NCBI RefSeq assembly: GCF_001571365.1 | Contig: NZ_BCTQ01000019.1 | Span: forward strand, 1-64,000 | DNA: 64,000 nucleotides | Direction: 5' to 3' | DNA from: Achromobacter denitrificans NBRC 15125 | GTDB lineage: Bacteria; Pseudomonadota; Gammaproteobacteria; Burkholderiales; Burkholderiaceae_B | Shown here: piece by piece, positions 8,416 through 16,798 of the stretch | How the letters are laid out: every line of letters begins with the position of its first letter | How positions within the stretch are numbered: the first letter of the stretch is position 1 | Made by a program: the position numbers and the translations under genes | The notes under the pieces: model-generated | Told to the model about the DNA's origin: nothing | Seen by the model: the letters and a program-made list of their open reading frames with translations, nothing else | The model's database searches: none

Positions 8416-8886
8416 TCAGTGACTGAACCCCACGACATGGCCTACCCCGCCGATGCCGTGTATCGCCCCGAACGCGCCCACATTCACCGCATGGAACGAA
8501 CCCGTGGCCGACGCGCTGGTTTCGGTCTTCCCGAACGTCGCGCCGCCGTTGGCGATGCTGTCGCCCACCATGATGGGCGCATTGCCCGTCACGTTGCCGT
8601 ATGACTCGCTATTGGCGTACTGGCGCGTGCTGGTGACCACCTGCGTGCCGTCGCGGCTGAAGGTTCCCCCGACCTCCGCGATGCCGCCGGTGCTGCCGAA
8701 CGAGGTTTGGCTGGAAGACCCGTAGCCGTTGATCTGGGTTGCCACCACGGAACTGCCGGTGGAAATGGATGATGCCGTGCCGTTGATGGCGCCGGCGTGG
8801 CCCGTCACGGACCCGCCTGCCTGGCCGCTGGCCTGGGCTGCCGCGGCAAGCAAGGACAACGCGGCGACTGCTGCGAGCTTTTTCAT
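8416..8886 (-). CDS. small secreted Gly/Ser/Ala-rich protein
   Basis: The protein has 156 residues. A clear signal peptide (MKKLAAVAALSLLAAAAQAS) precedes a mature part rich in Gly, Ser, Thr, Ala and Asn, with almost no charged residues and no Cys. The composition resembles beta-rich or repetitive exported proteins. No family is recognised and no exact repeat unit is visible. A strong ribosome binding site (AGGAGGAGCT) precedes the start. The ATG overlaps the stop of a possible short frame at 8883-9032. It is followed by the secreted protein at 7679-8371 in the same direction. Confidence 0.72.
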   Translation of the reverse strand: MKKLAAVAALSLLAAAAQASGQAGGSVTGHAGAINGTASSISTGSSVVATQINGYGSSSQTSFGSTGGIAEVGGTFSRDGTQVVTSTRQYANSESYGNVTGNAPIMVGDSIANGGATFGKTETSASATGSFHAVNVGAFGAIHGIGGVGHVVGFSH

Positions 8887-9032
8887 TTGAGCTCCTCCTG
8901 ATCCGCGACCTGCGCGGATACGCGGTTGCCGGTGACCGACCGGCGCGGACCGATACCTCCCAGTCCTCCGGACAATGACGAAAGGCCTGGGACTTTCGTA
9001 TTGGTACGGAATGATTGCGCCGTCCTAGGCAT
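8883..9032 (-). CDS. possible small protein coupled to the secreted-protein genes
   Basis: A 49-residue frame whose TGA overlaps the ATG of the next gene (ATGA), the usual sign of translational coupling. It starts MPRTAQSFRTNT and contains a Gly-rich SLSGGLGGIGP segment. There is no clear ribosome binding site, and a longer frame exists upstream to 9266 with the Arg/Pro-rich look of random GC-rich DNA. It could be a leader peptide or chance. The remaining gap, 9033-9355, shows only the palindrome ATATCGATAT at 9031-9040 and no gene. Confidence 0.25.
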   Translation of the reverse strand: MPRTAQSFRTNTKVPGLSSLSGGLGGIGPRRSVTGNRVSAQVADQEELK

Positions 9033-9355
9033 ATCGATATCGGCTAAACAGGCGACCGCGATCAAGCCGGGCGAGGCCCGGCTCGGCCATGGGCGCGAAC
9101 GGCGCCCGCCGAACCATGCGTATGGACGACACGGAAAGCGCGGCGGCGCGGGCGCGCCGCGCGGAACTCGGCTGTGTGGAGGAGAATGCGCGCCGGCGGC
9201 TCGGGCAGCTTCCCTAGCGCGTCCGGCCGACGTCGACCGACGGGGCCGCAAGGCAGGCGAAGGCACCTGTCGAAAGGCTGAATCCCGATTTTTCGGCCAT
9301 ACTATCCCGGCTGCCGGGCGCTACCCGGCCTCACTCGTCGCACGGAGACAAAATC

Positions 9356-9646
9356 ATGATCCAGGAGATTGCCAGCATCCATGTCCGCGAAGGACAGGAA
9401 GCGCTGTTTGAAGCGGGCGTCGCGCAAGCGAAGCCGCTGTTCTTGCGGGCCCGCGGATGCCACGGCATGGAGTTGTACCGCAGCATCGAGCAGCCGCAGC
9501 GCTATACGCTGGTCGTGGACTGGGAAACCGTGGAAAACCACATGGTGGATTTCCGCGAGTCCACCGATTTCCAGGAATGGCGCAAGCTGGTGGCGGGCTT
9601 CTTCGTCGAGCCGCCCCAGGTGCATCACGAACAGAAAGTGCTCTGA
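9356..9646 (+). CDS. antibiotic biosynthesis monooxygenase (ABM) domain protein
   Basis: The protein has 96 residues, a single dimeric ferredoxin-like ABM domain. The pattern is an N-terminal strand (IQEIASIHV), a helix with EALFEAGVAQAKPL, a central GCHGMELYRSIEQPQRY strand pair, and W.....H...F..S..F..W. Family members act as small cofactor-free oxygenases or haem-binding proteins; the substrate here is unknown. GGAG lies upstream of the ATG. It is a single gene, convergent with the MazG-like gene. Confidence 0.88.
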   Translation: MIQEIASIHVREGQEALFEAGVAQAKPLFLRARGCHGMELYRSIEQPQRYTLVVDWETVENHMVDFRESTDFQEWRKLVAGFFVEPPQVHHEQKVL

Positions 9647-9650
9647 GGGA

Positions 9651-9684
9651 AAGCCGCTCGCCGCCCGCGGGCGCAGAGCGGCTT
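9651..9684. terminator. hairpin between convergent genes
   Basis: AAGCCGCTC at 9651-9659 pairs perfectly with GAGCGGCTT at 9676-9684, and the GC-rich loop can pair further. On the minus strand the stem is followed by TTTCCC. It likely terminates transcription between the ABM gene (ends 9646) and the MazG-like gene (ends 9705). Confidence 0.5.
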
Positions 9685-9704
9685 GAAGAAAGCGGCGTCC
9701 GCGC

Positions 9705-10055
9705 CTAGCGCGGCTCGTCGTATTTGCGCGCACTGCCCCGGAACTGGTCCGCCGGATACTTGCGCGCGTTCTTCACCATCTTGGCCGACACCGCATCGGC
9801 AATATCGATACCCAGCTGGTCCGCCAGCGCGACCAGGTACATCTGCACATCCGCGATCTCGTCGGCCGCGTCGGCCAGCCGTTCGGGCGGCATGCGGCGC
9901 GACTCCGACTCGCTCAGCCACTGGAACAGCGACACCAGTTCGCCGGCCTCGCCCGCCAGCGCCATGGCCAGGTTCTTCGGCGAATGATAGGGCTCCCATT
10001 CCCGCTCCGCGGTGAATCGGCGGACGGCAAGCCTGATCTGCTCCAGGTCGGACAT
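9705..10055 (-). CDS. MazG-like nucleotide pyrophosphohydrolase
   Basis: The protein has 116 residues, one all-alpha MazG/dCTPase-type domain. The metal-binding motif E(A)GEL at GEAGELVSLFQW and the later DEIADVQMYL helix are both present; the spacing fits the RS21-C6 group. It is expected to hydrolyse a non-canonical or excess dNTP to dNMP and pyrophosphate in the cytoplasm. GGAG lies six bases before the ATG. It is the last gene of a three-gene minus-strand operon with the exonuclease and DUF1653 genes, which suggests nucleotide or DNA housekeeping. Confidence 0.88.
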   Translation of the reverse strand: MSDLEQIRLAVRRFTAEREWEPYHSPKNLAMALAGEAGELVSLFQWLSESESRRMPPERLADAADEIADVQMYLVALADQLGIDIADAVSAKMVKNARKYPADQFRGSARKYDEPR

Positions 10056-10083
10056 TTGCGGCTCCTGATGTGGCACGGGCGCC

Positions 10084-10704
10084 TCAGCCCGCGGCAAGCC
10101 GCGAGCTGGCCGCCAAGGCCACGGCGACCGTGGTGCGCACGTCGGCGAGCGCCCGGTGGGTGGGATTGGACGCGCCGACGTGGCGCGCCAGGATCTCCAG
10201 CTTGTGCGACGGCAGCTCGGGCCACGCCCGCCGCGCCAAGGCCAGCGTGCAATGGGTGGGATTGGGAAACGGCAGCCCGGTCTGGTCCGCCGCCGCCCCC
10301 AGGAAGCGCCGGTCGAAAGACGCATTGTGGAAAAACACGGGCAGGTCTTCCACGAACTCCAGGAACGCGGAAAACGCCTGCATCACCGGCACGCCGTGGC
10401 GGTCGACTTCGGCCTGCGTGATGCCGGTCAGGCGGGTGATGAAAGACGGCACCGGACCGCGGGTGCGCACCACCTGCGTGTACTCCCGCTCCAGCACGCC
10501 GGCCTCGCCCACGCGCACGGCGGCGAATTCCAGGATTTCGCAACTGGAGGTGGACAGCCCGGTCGTTTCCAGGTCGGCCACGATGAAGGGGCCGCGCAAG
10601 GCTTGCAGCGCTTCGGCCACGCCCGCGGCCCCCGTCTTGCGCCCCGCCGCCGGACGGGCGGGCGCCGCGCCGCTTATCCGCGGCCGCCGGTAGAAGAACG
10701 TCAC
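10084..10704 (-). CDS. 3'-5' exonuclease, DnaQ/DEDD family
   Basis: The protein has about 206 residues. Exo I motif is VADLETTGL (catalytic Asp and Glu), Exo II is FHNASFDRRFL, and Exo III is THRALADVRTT (H...D), so the DEDDh set is complete. It resembles the proofreading-type exonucleases related to DNA polymerase III epsilon. I set the start at the GTG at 10704 (VTFFYRRPR), with GGAG eight bases upstream and four bases after the stop of the DUF1653 gene. The frame continues upstream but that part is another gene read out of frame. Confidence 0.85.
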   Translation of the reverse strand: MTFFYRRPRISGAAPARPAAGRKTGAAGVAEALQALRGPFIVADLETTGLSTSSCEILEFAAVRVGEAGVLEREYTQVVRTRGPVPSFITRLTGITQAEVDRHGVPVMQAFSAFLEFVEDLPVFFHNASFDRRFLGAAADQTGLPFPNPTHCTLALARRAWPELPSHKLEILARHVGASNPTHRALADVRTTVAVALAASSRLAAG

Positions 10705-10708
10705 GGCG

Positions 10709-10933
10709 TTACTCCGCGGGCTGCAACGGCGCGAACCGGGGCGAGCCGTCGGCCAGTTGCCCGAAGAACAGCGCCGCCGGGCGCACCCACAGGCCGCGCT
10801 CGTGCGGCCACAAGTGTTCGTACACCACCATGGATTCCTCGGTTTCGGAATGGCGGGCGGTGCCCAGATAGAGATACAGGCCGCCCTTGTAGTGGCGGTG
10901 CGAGGCAAGAGCGAGGGCTTCGGATTCGGTCAT
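10709..10933 (-). CDS. DUF1653 domain protein
   Basis: The protein has 74 residues, almost all DUF1653. The hallmark pattern is HYKGGLYLYLGTARHSETEE, then VVYEHLW, LWVRP and the FFG end. The function is unknown; the fold is a small beta barrel. I chose the ATG at 10933 over a TTG at 10948, although neither has a strong ribosome binding site. It is the first gene of the operon with the exonuclease and MazG-like genes. Confidence 0.85.
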   Translation of the reverse strand: MTESEALALASHRHYKGGLYLYLGTARHSETEESMVVYEHLWPHERGLWVRPAALFFGQLADGSPRFAPLQPAE

Positions 10934-11052
10934 ATGGCATTGCCGCAAATGGCGCGGCCCGGGCGGAATGGCTCCTGCCCGGGCCTGCGGGATCAGACGA
11001 TACCGCCTTTATAGCGCATCGCGCCCGGGTTGCCGGCCTTCAGGGACCCGGA

Positions 11053-11763
11053 TCAAGCCGCATCCAGTTCGCGGTAGCGGCGGAATATGCCTTCCCCGAA
11101 AGGCAGGCGCCTGCCGCTTCCGAAGTAAGGCTGCAGTTCCGCCAGCCCCGCCACGCGCGCATGCAGCGCCATGACGTTCGGGTAGGTCGCGGCCAGCGTG
11201 GCCATGCGCTTCGGGAAGGCGTAAAGCAGCCCGTCGACCAGATGGAACAGGGACAGGTCGACATAAGTCCAGCCCTTGCCGCCCGCCAGCCAGGCCCGCG
11301 GCCCCTCCAGCACCCGCTCGAAATATCCCAGGAACTTGGGCATCCGCTCTTCGCGGAAGCAGCGCGCGCGCCGGGCCGCCTCTTCCTTCTGGTCTTCGTA
11401 ATACTCGCTGGCGGAGATCGGGTGATGCGTGTCGTGCGCTTCGGCCACCATGTCCGCGATGGTGAGCTGCAGCTGGTTCACCCATAGGCGCCCCTCCACG
11501 GACTCCGGCGCGAGCCCGTGCTTTTCGCCCAGGAACAACAGGATGTTGGCGGTCTGCCCCAAGGTCATTTTCCCGGCGACCAGATAAGGCGGCGCGAACG
11601 GCGGGTGCTTCCGAGGAGCGCTCAGGTCTTCCACCAGCGAGCTTTCGTCCGCGCCGGGCTCGCGCGCGCACTCGCGGTACGGAATGCCGCCCGCCTCCAG
11701 CGCCAGCCGCACGAACTCCCCGCGTCCGGGTATGCCGTCCCAATACCAAAGGTCATAAATCAT
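11053..11763 (-). CDS. glutathione S-transferase family protein
   Basis: The protein has 236 residues. The N-terminal thioredoxin-like domain has LWYWDGIPGRGEFVRLAL (the Tyr and GRGE region bind glutathione) and APPYLV (the cis-Pro position). The C-terminal helical domain has TYVDLSLFHLVDGL (N-capping-like motif). It resembles eukaryote-like sigma/alpha GSTs. It is expected to conjugate glutathione to electrophiles in the cytoplasm. GGAG lies five bases upstream of the ATG. It lies 25 bases downstream of the GlxA-type regulator on the same strand. Confidence 0.9.
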   Translation of the reverse strand: MIYDLWYWDGIPGRGEFVRLALEAGGIPYRECAREPGADESSLVEDLSAPRKHPPFAPPYLVAGKMTLGQTANILLFLGEKHGLAPESVEGRLWVNQLQLTIADMVAEAHDTHHPISASEYYEDQKEEAARRARCFREERMPKFLGYFERVLEGPRAWLAGGKGWTYVDLSLFHLVDGLLYAFPKRMATLAATYPNVMALHARVAGLAELQPYFGSGRRLPFGEGIFRRYRELDAA

Positions 11764-11788
11764 GCCGTCTCCTTCGTGTCGATGAAGG

Positions 11789-12871
11789 CTAAGCCGGGAA
11801 TACGCTGACCTCGCCTTCGGCCCCGGCCGCCTGCACGCCGCGGGCCTGTTGATACTGCCTGGGGGAAAGGCCGAAATGCGCGCGGAAGTCGCGCGAAAAA
11901 TGCGCGCCGTCCGCGAAGCCGCAATCCAGCGCGATCTGGGTAATGCTGCAAGGATTGTTCAGCAGCAGCCAACTTCCGTATTCCAGCCGGAGCTGGCGCT
12001 GGAACGCCATGGGCGACATGCCGGTAGCCACGCGGAACGCGCGCTCCAGCTGCCGGCGCCCGACGCCGACGTAGCGCGCGATCGCATCGAGCGGCGGCGG
12101 GCTGTCGATGCGCTGCTCCATGAAGTGCGCCGCTTGCCGCACGCGCAGGTCCTGGATGCCGGACAGGTCGGTGTGGAAATGGGCCTGGGGCACGCGGCCT
12201 GGTCGCACGCCCTGGAGCATCATGTGCCGCATGGCCTGCTGGGCCTTGTCGCGCCCGCAGTGCCGGGCCACCAGATACAGCGCCAGATCGATGGCGGCGG
12301 TGGAACCCGCGCAGGAAATCAGGTCGCCTTCGTCCACGAACAGCCGGTCCACCACGGCGCGGGTCTGCGGGAACCGCTCGCGGAACGTATCCAGCACGTT
12401 CCAGTGCACGCAGACCGTGCGCGGCCCGATGACATCCGCCTGCGCCAGCGCGAAAGTGCCGGTGCAGATGCCCAGCAGCCGCACGCGCTGCGCGGCCGCC
12501 TGCCGCAGCCAGCTGCGCAGACGCTCGGGCATCCGTTCGTTGAAGTAGTCGTTGCCGCCGCAGACGGCCACGTAATCGAACTGGGACAGGTCGTCCGGCA
12601 GGCTGTCGGCCACGTCGATCGTCAGCCCCGCGCTGGAACGGCGCGGCTTGCCGTCCCAGCTCATCACCCGCCATGCCGTGTGGATCTGGCGGCTGCGCCC
12701 GCCATGGTCGCCGGCCAGCCGCAGCACGTCCACCAGGCCGGCGAAGGCGGCCAGCGTGAACTGGTCCAGCAGGATGATGCCGACGGTGAGTGCGGGTTTC
12801 CCCTGAGAGGGCTCCAGGCTGCCCTCTTCATAGGAGAGAGAAGCGGGTGCGGCGGGTGTTGCGGTATCCAT
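11789..12871 (-). CDS. GlxA-family AraC-type transcriptional regulator
   Basis: The protein has 360 residues. The N-terminal DJ-1/PfpI-like domain (about 30-200) includes FDYVAVCGGND, GICTGTFALA with the elbow Cys, and SCAGSTAAIDL. The C-terminal AraC double helix-turn-helix (about 235-335) includes RRQLERAF and ALDCGFADGAHFSRDF. This is the layout of GbdR/CdhR-type regulators, which sense betaines, carnitine or related compounds. It is divergent from the ABC importer at 13010 and probably activates it. The ATG at 12871 is preferred to a TTG at 12907. Confidence 0.9.
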   Translation of the reverse strand: MDTATPAAPASLSYEEGSLEPSQGKPALTVGIILLDQFTLAAFAGLVDVLRLAGDHGGRSRQIHTAWRVMSWDGKPRRSSAGLTIDVADSLPDDLSQFDYVAVCGGNDYFNERMPERLRSWLRQAAAQRVRLLGICTGTFALAQADVIGPRTVCVHWNVLDTFRERFPQTRAVVDRLFVDEGDLISCAGSTAAIDLALYLVARHCGRDKAQQAMRHMMLQGVRPGRVPQAHFHTDLSGIQDLRVRQAAHFMEQRIDSPPPLDAIARYVGVGRRQLERAFRVATGMSPMAFQRQLRLEYGSWLLLNNPCSITQIALDCGFADGAHFSRDFRAHFGLSPRQYQQARGVQAAGAEGEVSVFPA

Positions 12872-13009
12872 GTCGCAATTATTCAAGTTTATGTCCCGCG
12901 CCTTCAAGCTGGTTTTCCCTGGGATCGCCCAAGATGCGCTTGTGGCACCGCCGCCGCGTCCGCTGGAAAGCGCGGGAACGGGCCGACAAATTCACAAGGG
13001 GAATCCAAT

Positions 13010-14062
13010 ATGGCAACACTTACCCGCAGCGCCGTCCGCGCCGCCCTGCTGGGCGCCGGACTGCTGGTGGCCGGCCAGGCGCTGGCGCAACAGCAGAAGA
13101 TCACCGTCGCCTGGTACGGCGGCAACTGGGGCGACGCCTTCCGCGCCTGCGTCGCCGAACCCTACACCAAGGCCACCGGCGTGGCCGTCGTGCCGGAAGT
13201 CGGCACCTCCACCACCACGCTGGCCAAGCTCCAGCAGCAGAAGGGCTCGCCGACGATCGACGTCGCCTGGATGGATGGCGGCATCAGCGAACTGGCCGCC
13301 GAGGCCGGCGTGCTGGACGGACTCGATCCCGCCGCGATTCCCAACCTGAAGAACGTCATCGACCAGGGCGTGTATCGCAACGGCGACGCGGCCTACGCCG
13401 TCAGCACCGGCTATTACTCGCTGGGCATCGCCTACAACACCAAGGAAGTGCCGCAGCCGCCGACCAGCTGGAAAGACCTCTGGAAGCCCGAGTACGCCGG
13501 CGCCGTCGCCATTCCCTCGCCGGCAAACTCGTCCGGCGTGCCTTTCGTCTTCTTCCTGGCCCGGGTCTTCTCCATCGATCCGTCCAATCTGGCGCCGCTG
13601 TACGCCAAGCTGGCCAGTCTCGACACGGCGCTGTTCTTCGACAGCTCCGGTGCCGCCACGAACGCCTACCAGAGCGGCGAAGCCATCATCGGCGCGCATT
13701 TCAACGTCGGCGCCTGGGATCTGATCGACAAGGGCCTGCCCATCGGCTTCGCGGTGCCCAAGGAGGGAGCCTGGGCCACGGATGCCCGCCTGCACCTGGT
13801 CAAGGGCGCGCCGAACCGCGCCGCCGCGCAGAAATTCATCGATACCGCGCTGACGCAGGACGCCGCCGCCTGCCTCGCCACCCGCCTCTATCTGGGCCCC
13901 GCCGTCAAGGACGTGCAGTTGCCCAAGGACGTCGCCCGCAAGCTGCCGTGGGGCGCGGACGGTTCGGTGAAGAACCTCAGCCTGTTCGACTGGAACGTCA
14001 TCAACAACCGCCGCGCCGAGGTCACGGACGCCTGGAACCGCCAGGTTGCCCGCAAGCGCTAG
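13010..14062 (+). CDS. ABC importer periplasmic binding protein, polyamine/betaine type
   Basis: The protein has 350 residues. A signal peptide ends at GQALAQQ, followed by a PotD/SBP_bac type-2 fold: AWYGGNWGDAF near the N-terminus, DVAWMDGG, and YYSLGIAYNTK. The domain usually binds spermidine, putrescine or quaternary amines. AGGGGA lies before the ATG. It is the first gene of a five-gene run (13010-17812) with ATPase, two permeases and a proline-racemase-family enzyme. The GlxA-type regulator is divergent. Confidence 0.92.
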   Translation: MATLTRSAVRAALLGAGLLVAGQALAQQQKITVAWYGGNWGDAFRACVAEPYTKATGVAVVPEVGTSTTTLAKLQQQKGSPTIDVAWMDGGISELAAEAGVLDGLDPAAIPNLKNVIDQGVYRNGDAAYAVSTGYYSLGIAYNTKEVPQPPTSWKDLWKPEYAGAVAIPSPANSSGVPFVFFLARVFSIDPSNLAPLYAKLASLDTALFFDSSGAATNAYQSGEAIIGAHFNVGAWDLIDKGLPIGFAVPKEGAWATDARLHLVKGAPNRAAAQKFIDTALTQDAAACLATRLYLGPAVKDVQLPKDVARKLPWGADGSVKNLSLFDWNVINNRRAEVTDAWNRQVARKR

Positions 14063-14075
14063 ACCGGGGCCGAAC

Positions 14076-15128
14076 ATGTCCGCTTTGCTTACCATCGACG
14101 GCGTATCGATGCGTTTCGGCGCCTACCAGGCGCTAGACCGCATCGACCTGGAAATCCAACAGGGCGAATTCGTGGCGCTGCTGGGCCCCAGCGGCTGCGG
14201 CAAGACCACCCTGCTGCGCTCGATCGCCGGATTCCTCCAGCCCGAATCCGGCCGCATCCTGATCGAGGGCCAGGACATCAGCCGCCTGGCCGCGCACCAC
14301 CGGCCGCTGAATACCGTCTTCCAGAACTACGCGCTGTTCCCGCACATGACCGTGCTGGAAAACGTGGCCTACGGCCCGCGCCGCCAAGGCGCCTCGCGGA
14401 CCGAGGCGGCCGAGCGCGCCCGCGCGGCGCTGGATATGGTCGGCCTGGCCGACTTCGGCCCGCGTTATCCCCGCGAAATGTCCGGCGGCCAGCAACAGCG
14501 CGTGGCCCTGGCCCGCGCCATCGTGAACCGGCCCAAATTGCTGCTGCTGGACGAACCCCTGTCCGCGCTGGACCTGAAGCTGCGCAAGCGGATGCAGCTG
14601 GAGCTCAAGCACCTGCAGGCCAAACTGGGTATCGCCTTCATCTTCGTCACGCACGACCAGGAAGAAGCCATGACCATGGCCGACCGCGTGGTCGTCATGC
14701 ATGCGGGCAAAATCGAGCAGGTGGGCACGGGCACCGACATCTACCGGCAGCCCGCCACGCGCTTCGTGGCCGAATTCATCGGCGACGCCAACTTCATGCC
14801 GTATTCCGCGTCCGGCGACGGCACGCTGCTGCTGGACGCCCAGGGCTTGCGCGTGCCCTTGCGCGGGCGGGGCGCGCCCGAACGCGGGATCGCCGTGCTT
14901 CGTCCCGAAGACCTGCGCCTGGGCGGCGACGCCACGGCGGCACGGCTGACCGGCACGGTCACCGACGTGATCAACGTGGGCAGCCATAGCATGATCCACG
15001 TAGACATCGGTGGCCAGACGGTGGTGGCGCGCCACGGGGGCATCGCGCCCGCCGGGCTCGGCCCGGGCAGCGTGGCCGAACTGGCCTTTGCGCCGGAAAG
15101 CCTGCACCTGATCGGTGAACGGCCATGA
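14076..15128 (+). CDS. ABC importer ATP-binding protein, PotA-like
   Basis: The protein has 350 residues. Walker A is GPSGCGKTT, the signature is MSGGQQQRVALARA, Walker B is LLLLDEP, followed by the H-loop VTHDQEEA. A C-terminal TOBE domain (about 275-345) matches the PotA/UgpC-type importers. It drives uptake with the binding protein before it and the permeases after it. The ATG at 14076 starts 13 bases after the preceding stop; an upstream TTG frame overlaps the previous gene and is unlikely. It overlaps the next gene by ATGA. Confidence 0.93.
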   Translation: MSALLTIDGVSMRFGAYQALDRIDLEIQQGEFVALLGPSGCGKTTLLRSIAGFLQPESGRILIEGQDISRLAAHHRPLNTVFQNYALFPHMTVLENVAYGPRRQGASRTEAAERARAALDMVGLADFGPRYPREMSGGQQQRVALARAIVNRPKLLLLDEPLSALDLKLRKRMQLELKHLQAKLGIAFIFVTHDQEEAMTMADRVVVMHAGKIEQVGTGTDIYRQPATRFVAEFIGDANFMPYSASGDGTLLLDAQGLRVPLRGRGAPERGIAVLRPEDLRLGGDATAARLTGTVTDVINVGSHSMIHVDIGGQTVVARHGGIAPAGLGPGSVAELAFAPESLHLIGERP

Positions 15129-15973
15129 CCGCGCGCGCCTGGCGTTCGCCCGGCCTGCTGCTGGCGGCCCCCGTCCTGTTCTTCGCGGCCTTCTTTCTCG
15201 CCCCGCTCGCGGTGGTGGCGCTGGCCAGCATCACGGGCGGCCCCGACGGCCTGACCCTGACCGCGCAGCAATACCTGCGCGTGCTGGCGGACCAATACCA
15301 CTGGGACGTGATCCTGGTGACCTTCCGGCTCGCCTTCTTCACCACGGTCGCCTGCGTGATCCTGGGCTACCCGCTGGCCTGGTACCTGGTGCGCGTGGTG
15401 CGCTGGAAAGCCTGGCGCCGCTTCTGCGTGATCCTGCTGGTGGTGCCGCTGTTCACCAGCAACATCGTGCGGGCCTTCGGCTGGATGGTGCTGCTGGGCC
15501 GCAACGGCCTGGTCAACCAGGCCCTGGTCGGCGTCGGCGCCGCGGACCGCCCCGTGCGCTTCATCGGCACGGAAACCGGCATCCTGATCGGCATGGTCTA
15601 CGTGCTGCTGCCCTTCGTGGTACTGGCGGTGGGCAATGCGCTGGCCCGGGTCGACCCCGCCTGCGAACAGGCGTCCTCCGACCTGGGCGCCAGCCCGGCG
15701 GCCACGTTCTTCCACATCACCTGGCCGCTCACGCTGCCCGGCGTGGTATCGGGCGCCATCATCGTCTTCACCCTGGCCGTCAGCGCCTACGTCACGCCGG
15801 CCCTGCTTTCGGGCGGACGCGTGTCGGTGCTGTCGATGCTGATCTTCCAGCAGTACAGCACGGTATTCGACTTCCACTACGGCGGCGCGCTAAGCATGGT
15901 GCTGCTGGTGTTCACCCTGATCCTGGTCGCGCTGGCGAACCGCGCCGCCGTCCTGCCTGGAGCCGCGCGATGA
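15125..15973 (+). CDS. ABC importer permease, PotB-like
   Basis: The protein has 282 residues with six predicted membrane segments. The coupling EAA loop is near ACEQASSDLGASPAATF, and the cytoplasmic motif continues with TWPLTLPGVV. It is an inner-membrane subunit of the polyamine/betaine-type importer. Its ATG overlaps the stop of the ATPase gene and its own stop overlaps the next start, so it is tightly coupled. Confidence 0.92.
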   Translation: MTARAWRSPGLLLAAPVLFFAAFFLAPLAVVALASITGGPDGLTLTAQQYLRVLADQYHWDVILVTFRLAFFTTVACVILGYPLAWYLVRVVRWKAWRRFCVILLVVPLFTSNIVRAFGWMVLLGRNGLVNQALVGVGAADRPVRFIGTETGILIGMVYVLLPFVVLAVGNALARVDPACEQASSDLGASPAATFFHITWPLTLPGVVSGAIIVFTLAVSAYVTPALLSGGRVSVLSMLIFQQYSTVFDFHYGGALSMVLLVFTLILVALANRAAVLPGAAR

Positions 15974-16761
15974 TCCTGCGCCACCTGATCCGCCTATTCG
16001 CGCTCGGCGTGCTCGCCTACCTGGCCCTGCCGCTCGTGGTCATCCTGGGCTCCTCGTTCACCGCCACGCCCTACCTGGCTTTCCCGCCACAGGGCTGGAC
16101 GCTGGAGTGGTACCGCACGCTGTTGGTCGAAGCCGGCTACGTCGCCGCGTTCACGACCAGCACCGTGCTGGCGTTGACGGCAACCGTCGCGGCGGTGCTG
16201 CTGACGGTGCCGGCAGCCCTGGCGCTGGCGCGCTACGCGTTCCCGGGCAAGGCCGCGCTGACCTCCGTGCTGATGTCGCCGCTGGTGCTGCCGCACATCG
16301 TGCTGGGCGCGGCGCTGCTGCAATACGGCGCCTACTTCGGCCTGACGCGCAGCTTCCTGTCCCTTCTGATCGGGCACATCGTCATCATCGCGCCCTTCGT
16401 GCTCCGGTCCACGCTGACCCTGCTGACGCCGGAGCAGCGGGCGCTGGAGGAAGCGTCCGCGGACCTGGGCGCCAACCCCTGGACCACGTTCTTCCTGGTG
16501 GTGCTGCCCCAGATCCGGCCCGGCATCGTCACCGGTTCGATCTTCGCGTTCATCTCCTCCTGGATCAACGTGGAGCTGTCCATCTTCAACACCACGGCGG
16601 ACCTGAACACCATCCCCGTAAAGCTCTTCAACTACGTGCAATACACGATAGATCCGACCATCGCGGCCGTATCGGGCGCCACGATCGTGGCCGCGGTGAT
16701 CGCCATCGTCATCCTGGATTTGACCGTCGGGCTGGACATGCTGTCCGAACGCGGCAAATAA
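15970..16761 (+). CDS. ABC importer permease, PotC-like
   Basis: The protein has 263 residues and about six membrane segments. The EAA loop is ALEEASADLGANPWTTFF followed by PQIRPGIV. It is the second inner-membrane subunit and pairs with the permease at 15125. The start overlaps the stop of that gene (ATGA). It is followed after 37 bases by the proline-racemase-family gene. Confidence 0.92.
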   Translation: MILRHLIRLFALGVLAYLALPLVVILGSSFTATPYLAFPPQGWTLEWYRTLLVEAGYVAAFTTSTVLALTATVAAVLLTVPAALALARYAFPGKAALTSVLMSPLVLPHIVLGAALLQYGAYFGLTRSFLSLLIGHIVIIAPFVLRSTLTLLTPEQRALEEASADLGANPWTTFFLVVLPQIRPGIVTGSIFAFISSWINVELSIFNTTADLNTIPVKLFNYVQYTIDPTIAAVSGATIVAAVIAIVILDLTVGLDMLSERGK

Positions 16762-16798
16762 CCTTTCTTCTCTTCCCTACTTGTCTGGAGCCACAGTC

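Noticed and set aside
8926-9411. Plus-strand frame of 161 codons before the ABM gene
   Set aside because: Overlaps the ABM start out of frame and has the Arg/Pro/Gly-rich look of non-coding GC-rich DNA.
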